Shown piece after piece: positions 9,458-16,984 of a DNA stretch of 16,984 nt. Both the position numbers and the translations under genes were made by a program. Source of the DNA: Podochytrium sp. JEL0797 (lineage: Eukaryota; Chytridiomycota; Chytridiomycetes; Chytridiales; Chytriomycetaceae); NCBI GenBank assembly GCA_027596195.1, contig JADGJG010000534.1, positions 1 through 16,984 of the forward strand, in the 5' to 3' direction. The first letter of the stretch is position 1, and each line of letters begins with the position of its first letter. Below the pieces are notes generated by a model, which worked only from the letters and a program-made list of their open reading frames with translations, did not search any database and was not told the origin of the DNA.

Positions 9458-12400
9458 TCAATCCAACATCCCATCATCCGGTCGATCATACACCTTCACC
9501 ATCCCCGGAATCCTCAACGCCGCAGCCCGCTCATTCTCAAGCTTCTGTTTCGCCTCCGCCTCCTTCTCTTCAAGAAACAAATCGCTATTGTCGTCCCCCG
9601 AAAACTCCTTGAGCGTAATCAAAAAGTCTCGCAGGTGCGCCTTGAAGGCCATGAGGTCCTTGTGGTGTTCAAACAGACCGAGGACAAACAGACGCACTTG
9701 ATTTCTGAAATACACGCGAATCAGCCAACCAAAAAAAAAACCAAACAAAATTAAAAAAAGACTCAACTGCTGCAAATGCGGAAACGCATTCATCAACAAC
9801 AACATCACATGTTCCCTCAAAAACTCTTGATTTGACATGCCCGGATTCGCCACCGTCGCAGGGTTAAACAACGGCGCCGTAATCACACCTCCATCCACCA
9901 TCGAAAACAGTTGTGCGAGAATCACACTTTGCAGCTTGAACCCAGACTTGTGGAACGTGTTGGTGAGCACAAAGAAAATGTCTTGCAGAATGTTGAGGTA
10001 GTACGTTTGGAAAAACGCGTTACAAATGCTCGGGTCCGTTTTCGAAAAGTTGGTGATGAGTTCGTGGCAGATGGTGAGTCCGAGGTCGCAAATGTCACGC
10101 ATCGTGTGTTTGAAGCCCCATACGACACTGTCGAGGAAGAGTTTGAACATGGGTGGTGGAAGGTTGAGCAGGGCTGCGACAGCAAAAAAGCACAATCAGA
10201 TTTCCAGTGCAAAAACAACAAAAAGAAAACGAAATCTACCCGTGAAGCAACTCGCGTTGATAGCGTAAATCATCTTAAAGAATCCAGCACGGTGCTCAGG
10301 GTAGTTTTCGAAATCCTTGTTGATCATGTTCAACGTGCACTCAAACACAGCGTCCAAGATGGGCGGAACTTTCTCAACCATCATATCCTACGCAACAAAA
10401 ATCAGCACCACCCCTTCCACAACCTCTCCAAAAAAAAGCAACTCACCCTAAACTTCGTAATCACCCCCGCCATCAAATTCAACACCTCCGCCTCCCTCGC
10501 CTGCTCCACATTCCTTGAATAATCCCCCAACACAGCCTCCAACAACGGCGGAATCATACTCTGATTAATCGTCCCCAAATCCTCCGCCTTGCCAATAAAC
10601 ACATCAATCAGTTTCAAAATCTCCTTCTTGATGGTCCGCATCCCACGCACGCGGGGAGTCTGCGTCGCAATCAAGCCTTGTTGCGCGACAGAGTCCGAAA
10701 TGAGGCCGCTCACGGCTTTGTAGAGTTCCAACAGTTCCCAGTAGATTTTGCCAATTTGGTACACAAAGGGCGCGCCGATGGATGTGCAGGCGGACACGTT
10801 CGTTTTGATAATGTTGCCGAGGATTTTGACCGTGTCGGGGCTGTTGAGGATGTTGGGGTTGCGTTGGGCTTCTTGCATCACGTTTGCCCACTGTTTTTTT
10901 TGGAGGGGTAAGCGAAGTGGGTCGGGGAGAATACAAAAAATAACAACAACGAACTGCTTGGTTGGGCAGCTCCATCAATCCATGGATCATTCTCTCCTGG
11001 AGCTGTCTGTTGGGCTGCGCCGAAATCATGTAGCCCACCGACTCGTAGAACGAGTGCACCTGGGGAGAAACGAAAAAAATATAATCAGATTCCAACTCCC
11101 CCATCGGGCACCCCAAAAAACAAAAGGACCAACAAACCTGGTGCGCCTGCAAATCCGCCGTAATCACTTCAATCTGCTTCAAAATCTCCTCGTCAATGAA
11201 CGGCTGCAACTCCCCGGGCTGCTGCATCACAAACTGACGCTTGCACTTTTGACAAATCTTCATGAACGTGTCGCAAGCCATGTCCTGAACACCTGTTATT
11301 CCACCAAAAAAAACCGCCATCAGCAAAAACACACGCGAGGCACACAAGAAAAAAAAAACAAACCTTCATGCAACTCATGCATAAACTCAAACAACTTCTT
11401 GACCACCGTCTTCAAAAACTTCCAATGCGCCTTCAAGAAACGCGGGTACTGCCCCACAATGTACATGATATTCGACGCCACAACCGCCTTGTTATCCTTG
11501 CCGCGTTTCATCTCACACAGCGAAAGCAGGTATTTGATGAAATTCACGAGGAATCGCTTCTCCGTTTCTTCACTCATGGCACCAGAGATAGAACCGATGG
11601 CCCAGGCGAGTTTGTTGAGGTTGTCCCAAGACCATTCGGATCCGTCCATCTGAGAGTGAGCGCGAGAAAAAAAGCGGGGTAAACTCAGTCAAAGGCTGCA
11701 AAAAACAAAATGAGAAAAAACAAACCTGCTTCGACAACTTATCCGTCATAATCGTCTCCGTATCATCCACATCCAAATGCGTCAAATACACCAACACCTC
11801 CCTCATACTCTTATACAACACAATCGTATCACTCTCCTTCAACGTCTCCCTCACAATCTCACCCTCATCATTCTCCACAACCAACACCTCCTCCGGCTTC
11901 ACCATCCGCTCAATCATCACGACCCGCAAGCTACTCAACACGTGCGTGTAAATGTGCTTGCGGAGGCCCGGGTGGTTTTGCGGATGGGCCGCGGCGCCTT
12001 GGCCGCCGAGGTTGAGGACGGGCATGTCGTTGCCGGAGGGGATGTGTTGGACTTGCTCGTACAGCTCGGAAACGAGTTTGTTCCAGTATTCGAGGCAGAC
12101 TTTGAAGATTTCGCGGTCTTTGACCATGGAGACGCGGATAATGTAGGAGTGGGCGTTGAGGAGGAGGTCGCGGTTGGCCATGGCTTCAACGACCTGTAAA
12201 AATAGTGGGGAGGAGGAGAGGGAAGGGAGGAGGGTGAGAACTTGGGGGGAGAAAAAAAGGGGTGCCACCCAAAGCGGAAGTTCGGACATGCAAAAGAGTC
12301 GGGTTTTTACCTTCAAGTGAGCGCCAAGGAAACTCGTCAAGAACATGGCCAGGTTTTGGATAAACTGCTCGGCATCGTCGTCGGTTTCGTACAACTCGGC

Positions 12401-13872
12401 AAGGTCTGACAACAGCACGATGATCAAAAAAACAAGAACGCAAGAACAACAAAAACAAATCCCTTACCCGCTTGCGGAGGAACCATCTTGTTGATGCTCG
12501 TCATGACAATATTGAACAAGAACGCAAACTTTTCGTTGTACTCGGGGCCGACCTGCAACCCTCCAATCTCCGTCAAGCATTTGACCGTCACGTTTTTGAA
12601 CTCGGGCACTTCGAGGAACCGCGTGCACAAAATATCCACGAGATTGGTTTCGAAAATGTATCCGAGCGGGATCCAGTTGAGGAACCGCAGCAGGGTTTCG
12701 AGGGTCGCGTGGATGAGGGACGGTTTCGTGGCCTTGTCGAGCACTTGGAGGCAAAGTTGGAAAATGTCCGAGAATTGCCCACACATGGAGTTTTTGAGGT
12801 TTTTGGTCTTTTGTTGCGTCATTTGTTCGGCTGAGAAGTCAAAGATTTCCTCACTGTGGGTGAAGGAAAAAACAAGGTCAGATTGGACGTGACGCGAAAA
12901 GAGGATTCCGGCCCGCATTTCAACGACATCTCCGAATCATCAAATCAAAAAGCCTCTGCCAGCAATAGTGTTTTTCGAAGAAAGGATTCCGTTCAAAACG
13001 TGCCCAGCTTTTCGAACCCCTCGTGCTTGGTTCGGACAACTACGCATCGAACAATTCCGCCCAAATTTCTGTCCCATGGGAATAGATCTCCATAGCCCTC
13101 CACACACACAATGCAATAAATAGGTTACCTCAGGAGCTTCAGAATCTTCATGTTGTTTTCGCAGAGGGAGAGGTTCGTTTTGCTGCTTTCGACAATCTCG
13201 GGGATAAAGTTTGGCCAGTTGTGGGGCCATTCCTGCTTCAGGATCTGCAAGGCACAAATGAAAGACGTCAACGCATCGATTTTCGAGGATCCCGGACGGC
13301 ACACTGAGTTTTGTTGGTTTTTTTTTTACCTGGACAAGGACCATGTTGAGTTTGTTCAGATACAGCTTCTGCTTGTCAAATGTGGCTTCGTCTGAGGATG
13401 TTTTGATGATGATTCCGACAATAAAGTTTTTGATTCCTGGTGTTTCGATGGGATGAGCAAACACGGGTGGAAACGAAGGCGATTCAGACACCTTGTCTCT
13501 GGACATCGGGAAGCGCCTTCCACATGGTCTTGATGAGGTTCTCGAGGATCGAGAGGGCGATGAACTGGGGGGATAAACAATATTGGTACTAGTGCTTCTA
13601 CTACTACCTAGTAGGAGAGGTTACCTTAGTCTGCAGCAACGAAGACCGCTCGAGGATTCCGTCCACGTGCTTCCACGAGTCTGGATGTGCCTGGAACTGC
13701 GACAAGGCCTTCTCGGCATTCGCTTGCTGAGACGAAAGGGCGTCAGCCACGAAGCGAAAAACGAAAATAAACACTGCACCTGCGCTCCCGTCGACTGGTA
13801 GAACGTGAGCACGACCTGGTCCAGCTGCCCCACTTCAAAGTCGCGCGAAAGATCCACAATGGCGGTGTCCAT
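9458..13872 (-). CDS. CRM1: Exportin-1 / CRM1 nuclear export receptor (15 exons)
   Basis: Minus-strand exons: 13872-13780, 13726-13625, 13564-13492, 13436-13330, 13244-13129, 12853-12468, 12405-12311, 12193-11726, 11649-11364, 11292-11138, 11059-10955, 10890-10447, 10387-10240, 10173-9768, 9704-9458; 3231 nt, 1076 aa, close to the usual ~1070-1085. CRM1 with RanGTP carries leucine-rich NES cargo out of the nucleus. Similarity to known CRM1 runs end to end: the N-terminal importin-beta-like part ([13 protein letters not shown]), [27 protein letters not shown], the acidic loop ([12 protein letters not shown]), the NES-groove segment [11 protein letters not shown] to [29 protein letters not shown] (given only in part), [16 protein letters not shown], and the tail ending in DDGMLD. 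The groove cysteine attacked by leptomycin B in human and fission yeast CRM1 is present (Cys525). All 14 introns are GT-AG, with unusually varied donors. Confidence 0.97.
12854..13128 (-). other. 275-nt CRM1 intron, the longest in the window
   Basis: Donor GTAACC, acceptor CACCCACAG; the flanking exons join as [11 protein letters not shown], so no exon is hidden inside. On the minus strand it holds a TGATGA-like element followed about 60 nt later by CTGA, a very weak hint of a box C/D RNA. There is no terminal stem and no clear D'/C' pair. Two copies of CGGAATCCT followed by a T-rich stretch and TTCG occur within it. Confidence 0.7.
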
Positions 13873-14585
13873 AGTACTAGTGTGTCTAGTGCACCAAGAG
13901 TGAGTCGTGTCCAAGGAGGTGGTAACAAGAAAGGGAGAGTACTCACTGTGGAGGTGAATGCAAAGGGTGGTCCGAAGGGTGGTTGGTACAAGCCGGGGGG
14001 GATTGAGGCGACTTTTTGGTTTTTGTTTTTTCAAAAAACCCAGAGCCTGGCAAACACCGCGCGCTGAGCCATTTCAAAAACACTACAACGCGTTGTCTCG
14101 CTTAATTATATGTATACGAGAGACAACATGCACACTTCAGACAAATCGTGTTTAAACACCCTCTTTCTCCTCTGATTTTCTTATCAAAACCTCGTCCGAA
14201 ATTGCAGAAACAAAAAGACTTAACCTCGCCTCTTCTCGTCCATATCAACGCACTCGCTGACATCCATCGGATCAGCAACCCTCAAAAGCGCTGAGCTAGC
14301 ATTCCCGATTGCCGGCGATGGCGGCCTGTTCTATTTGATCTTATACCAGAGAGGGGGTGGACGGGAGGAGTGGGTGGGTAGTGAAGATAGGGAAGAGGAG
14401 GGCCGCTGTGCCTGTGGTGGGGTGTGTAGGGTCGCGGGTGGGGGAGGCGGAGTGAGATTTAAAAAAACGCGGCAACTTAAGGTTCCTTTTTTTGGGGGGG
14501 TGAGGGGGGGGAGCTTCGGTAGAGGTTGAGGTGGTCGCTGCCAATTTGCGTGATATTTCATGTCCATCCTGCCCCATGACTCTGC
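13873..14585. promoter_or_regulatory. Divergent promoter region between CRM1 and the glycosyltransferase
   Basis: 713 bp without a supported gene, containing both 5' ends. It carries a perfect 12-bp palindrome (14085-14096) that includes ACGCGT, and an overlapping 8-bp inverted repeat (14092-14099 with 14120-14127) around an AT-rich centre. The part nearest the glycosyltransferase (14340-14530) is G-rich on the plus strand. Open frames in either direction there are low-complexity and have no recognisable domain. Confidence 0.5.
14085..14096. promoter_or_regulatory. Palindrome ACAACGCGTTGT
   Basis: Perfect 12-bp palindrome about 210 bp upstream of the CRM1 start. Its core ACGCGT is the MluI cell-cycle box bound by the MBF complex in yeasts. 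Whether that factor acts in this organism is unknown. The symmetry fits a dimeric DNA-binding protein. Confidence 0.35.
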
Positions 14586-15837
14586 ATGTCTCCACCCATC
14601 TCCTTTTTCCAATCTCCCCCAAAAAAAATCACCACTCAAATGATCTGCCCAAAAAAAGGAACGCACATCACCTTCCTCGCGGGACTCGTAATGACCTCCC
14701 TCCTTGCCATGCTCGTCCTCATCAACTCGCGATCTCTCGCCGCCGAATTGAAGGCTGAAGATCAGATGGAAACAGTCCCTGATCCTTGGGGGGGGAGCCC
14801 AGGCCCCAATTCCACCAACCACCACCACCTTCACCAAGAAACCCAACCACCCACGGATCCATACGCTGCCCAACGCGCCATTTGCGCGCGGTACCCACCG
14901 GGTGCCCCGATCCTCCTCATCAACTCCACGAGTCCGCGCTTCCAGAACGCAGAGTACCCCGCCACAGTGCCGCAAGTGAACGTCTCGCAGAGTGGTGGAG
15001 GACGCATTCGTGTGATTGGAATCAGCGATAAGAAAGCCATCCCCACCCTCATGTGCGAATCCACCTTCTTCTCCGCGGCAGTCAACGACATTCCCTTGGA
15101 AATCTACGGAGCAGCCGACTACTTTGTGGAAAACACACACAATGAAGGGAAACGCGCCAAAGTCGACCGGTTGTTACCTATCCTCTGCGCCTACGATTTT
15201 GAGGACTCAGTGTTGATGGTGGATGCGTTCGATGTCATTTTCCAACGCACAATGGCGGAACTGACTGAGCTCTGGTTTCGCCAATGGGGATCCCCCAACA
15301 TGGTCATCAGCACAGAACAAAACTGTTGGCCCAAGGATCCTTCCATTTGTGAGGACTCATTCCTCCCCCCACTCCCTCCCAGTGCCGCAAAGTACATCAA
15401 CGCGGGTGTACAAATGGGTCGAGTAGCGGAATATATTTTATTTGCTCAGCAAATGATGGACCTGTTGGAGTTTCACGACGGGTCCGATGACGATCAATTG
15501 GTGGTTGCGAAAATGGTGTATGCGAATCATACGCAAAACGGGTGGTTGATGGATCATCGCAGTGAATTGAGCGCGTCGCAGCAGCCGCCGGCGCCTATCT
15601 TTTCAGAGTTTGAGGTGGAGGGGAGGAAGTTTATGGTGAGTGACTAAGACGGTACCGATGCTTATACATTTGAATGGAGGTGGGAAGGGGATAATTAAAC
15701 CACGTGAAAAGTTGTGGTATTTCGTGGATGGGAAGGTGAACCCGAAGGTGAAGGACCAGATCAGCTCTTATCGAGTGTTTGTGGATGGAAAGTATTCCAC
15801 TGTGGGTGAATTGTGTCCAGATTCATTCTTGGATTGA
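14586..15837 (+). CDS. Lysyl-hydroxylase-type (PLOD GT-domain) glycosyltransferase, with a frame break
   Basis: A type II membrane protein: a short cytosolic tail, one membrane segment (ITFLAGLVMTSLLAMLVLI, about residues 28-46), a Pro/His-rich stem, then a luminal glycosyltransferase domain. Features shared with the glycosyltransferase domain of procollagen lysyl hydroxylases: VLMVDAFDVIF with a DxxD metal/sugar site (D213-D216), a YINAGVQMG stretch, DGSDDDQL, and near the end TVPMLIHLNG, matching the conserved LPVLIHGNG. The frame 14586-15647 stops at TAA (15645-15647), while the homologous TVPMLIHLNG and the tail lie in the +1 frame up to 15837. Skipping one base at 15645 gives 416 aa. The alternatives are a sequencing error, a pseudogene mutation or recoding. 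An ATG at 14640 is an equally good start (10-residue tail). The Golgi/ER role and sugar donor are inferred from the family. Confidence 0.72.
15636..15648 (+). other. 13-nt intron-like relic at the frame break
   Basis: GTGAGTGACTAAG starts with a perfect 5' splice consensus, contains CTAAG like a branch site, and ends in AG. Removing it joins KFM to TVPMLIH in frame. Thirteen nucleotides is far below any fungal intron I know of, so it may be what is left of a shrunken intron, or the similarity may be chance. Confidence 0.4.
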
Positions 15838-16556
15838 TAAATTTGTTTTTCTCTGGGTTAAAATCATCCTCTCTCTTCTTTGTTCCCGTCATTACAGCCG
15901 AATCGAAAAAACCTGTCTTCACCCGTTTTTCCCCGATTTTAAAAAACCCCTCGATTTTTTTTCCTCACCGCTTTTCCTCGGGGAGACCCGGCCGGGATGG
16001 GGGAGAAAAAACCAATTTCACCATTGACGTCCTGCCATCCTCCGACCACCCCTCATGAAAGGCCAACGAATTCATGCACAGATGCGAACAGCCATTGTTC
16101 GCCTCACATAATCAAAAAACGAGCACGTGCCAACCCAATTTACAATTTCGAACTCTTACATCAATTTCGCATTGCAGGCACCTGTACGCGCAAAAATGAG
16201 CACAGCTTTCCACGTAGTAAGTACGCGACTCGGTTTTGTTTTCCAACGAATATGGGGTGGCCGAGGTTTTGGAACGCGTAGTAATTGTGAGGTTCAGGGA
16301 GCTAGTGATAATCACTGCTATAATCACACAATTTATTCTTTGATTTGAAGCAGAAAAGGTATTAGACTCAAGAGTTTCGGTGAGGCATAATGTCTTTCGT
16401 AAGGGTGGATTCAGACCGGAAAGCATTTGTAGTGGGTGGGATGGGGATGATCCATGTTGAGTTTCTGTGGATTGTGGATCGGGGAGATGACAAGGGCCCG
16501 AATTTATTTGCTACTTTGAACGGCATTCCTCATTCATCCGGAGAATCATTCATGCC
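15838..16556. other. Intergenic region, no gene recognised
   Basis: 719 bp between the glycosyltransferase stop and the 3' end of the GNAT gene. It has T-rich and C-rich patches but no frame with recognisable protein character. A short ATG frame at 16196 runs into GTAAGT (16217), resembling a first exon plus donor, but no convincing downstream exon was found. Confidence 0.5.
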
Positions 16557-16984
16557 TCAAAACGCGACAGGCTTCAAAAACTTCCATTCCACCACGTCCT
16601 CCTCGATCGCGAATCCAATCCTTTGATACATTATCTCAGGCCCCTCATCCACCGCAGTCAAATAAACCTCCTGGCATTCATATTCCTTCACAACATGCTC
16701 CAACGCCCTCGAAACCGCATTCATTGCATGCCCACGTCTCCCAAAAGCGGGATTCGTTCCACACCAATTGATTGCTATCGCGTTGCTTCCCTGAATCGCG
16801 TGAATCGAAACAATCGCAACGGGTTGATTCGTTTGCGGGTCCAAGGAAGCCATAAACAAGCCGTACGTTGGGCCCTTTGAATGTTGTGCGGCGCGAAGGG
16901 ACTTCCACCACGCGTCGTTGGAATACGGAGCGGATTCTTTGTCGGCGAGCATGATGTCGTCTATTGAGTCGAGGACTTTGAAGG
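16557..16984 (-). CDS. GNAT-family N-acetyltransferase, C-terminal part (5' end beyond window)
   Basis: Open from the right edge of the window to a TGA at 16557-16559, at least 142 residues. The frame continues upstream of the internal ATG at 16952 (FKVLDSIDDI precedes it), so the true start lies outside. GNAT signs in order: a beta strand with PVAIVSIHAI, the acetyl-CoA pyrophosphate-binding motif NPAFGRRGHAMNAV (the family's R/QxxGxG/A), the following helix SRALEHVVKEY, EVYLTAVDE, and the closing MYQRIGF block. It transfers acetyl from acetyl-CoA to an amine; the substrate cannot be told from sequence. No intron is seen in the visible part. Confidence 0.85.
   Translation of the reverse strand, partial: FKVLDSIDDIMLADKESAPYSNDAWWKSLRAAQHSKGPTYGLFMASLDPQTNQPVAIVSIHAIQGSNAIAINWCGTNPAFGRRGHAMNAVSRALEHVVKEYECQEVYLTAVDEGPEIMYQRIGFAIEEDVVEWKFLKPVAF

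Noticed and set aside
11605..11607. Ala495 in AWAIGSIS as a lost leptomycin-reactive residue
   Set aside because: On recount, the reactive cysteine is 30 residues further on, in [10 protein letters not shown], and is present.
10748..11653. 301-residue open frame on the plus strand
   Set aside because: Antisense to CRM1 exons and running through its introns; the minus strand encodes a contiguous, family-like protein.
14331..15140. 269-residue open frame on the minus strand
   Set aside because: Overlaps the glycosyltransferase on the other strand; low complexity, with no recognisable domain.
16196..16400. Possible small spliced gene beginning MSTAFHV with a GTAAGT donor
   Set aside because: No downstream exon gives a recognisable or convincing protein; kept only as a remark on the intergenic region.

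Overview
This is a compact, intron-rich nuclear segment of a eukaryote, most likely an early-diverging (chytrid-type) fungus. The reasons are a Vps1-type dynamin without PH or proline-rich domains, a Mep/Amt ammonium transporter, very short introns (mostly 47-120 nt), loose 5' splice sites (GTGAGT, GTGCGT, GTTTGT, GTTCGT), a perfect TACTAAC branch site in one intron, and a lysyl-hydroxylase-type glycosyltransferase. The lineage is inferred from protein character only; no rRNA or other marker is present.

Layout, left to right. (1) 151-2991 (+): a ten-exon gene for an XPF-like, nuclease-dead protein that best resembles the meiotic crossover factor SHOC1/Zip2. (2) 3283-4977 (-): a five-exon ammonium transporter, convergent with gene 1; it has one GC-AG intron. 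(3) 5493-6121 (+): the alpha subunit of the nascent polypeptide-associated complex (NAC), divergent from the transporter. (4) 6292-9231 (+): a nine-exon Vps1-like dynamin whose first coding exon is only 11 nt and whose two longest introns hold inverted repeats. (5) 9458-13872 (-): a fifteen-exon exportin-1/CRM1, convergent with the dynamin gene. (6) 14586-15837 (+): a type II membrane glycosyltransferase of the procollagen-lysyl-hydroxylase GT family, interrupted near its 3' end by a +1 frame disturbance. (7) 16557-16984 (-): the C-terminal part of a GNAT acetyltransferase that runs off the right edge.

The genes do not form a pathway or an operon-like unit. They are ordinary household functions (meiosis, nitrogen uptake, co-translational protein sorting, membrane fission, nuclear export, glycosylation) packed with 170-720 bp between them. 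The five gene models built across introns all keep frame: summed exon lengths are 2139, 1353, 480, 2124 and 3231 nt, each divisible by three. I saw no mobile element, CRISPR array, tRNA or rRNA, and no convincing new system. The items most worth checking are the glycosyltransferase frame break with a 13-nt intron-like relic, the 17-bp hairpin in a dynamin intron, and the XPF-like gene.
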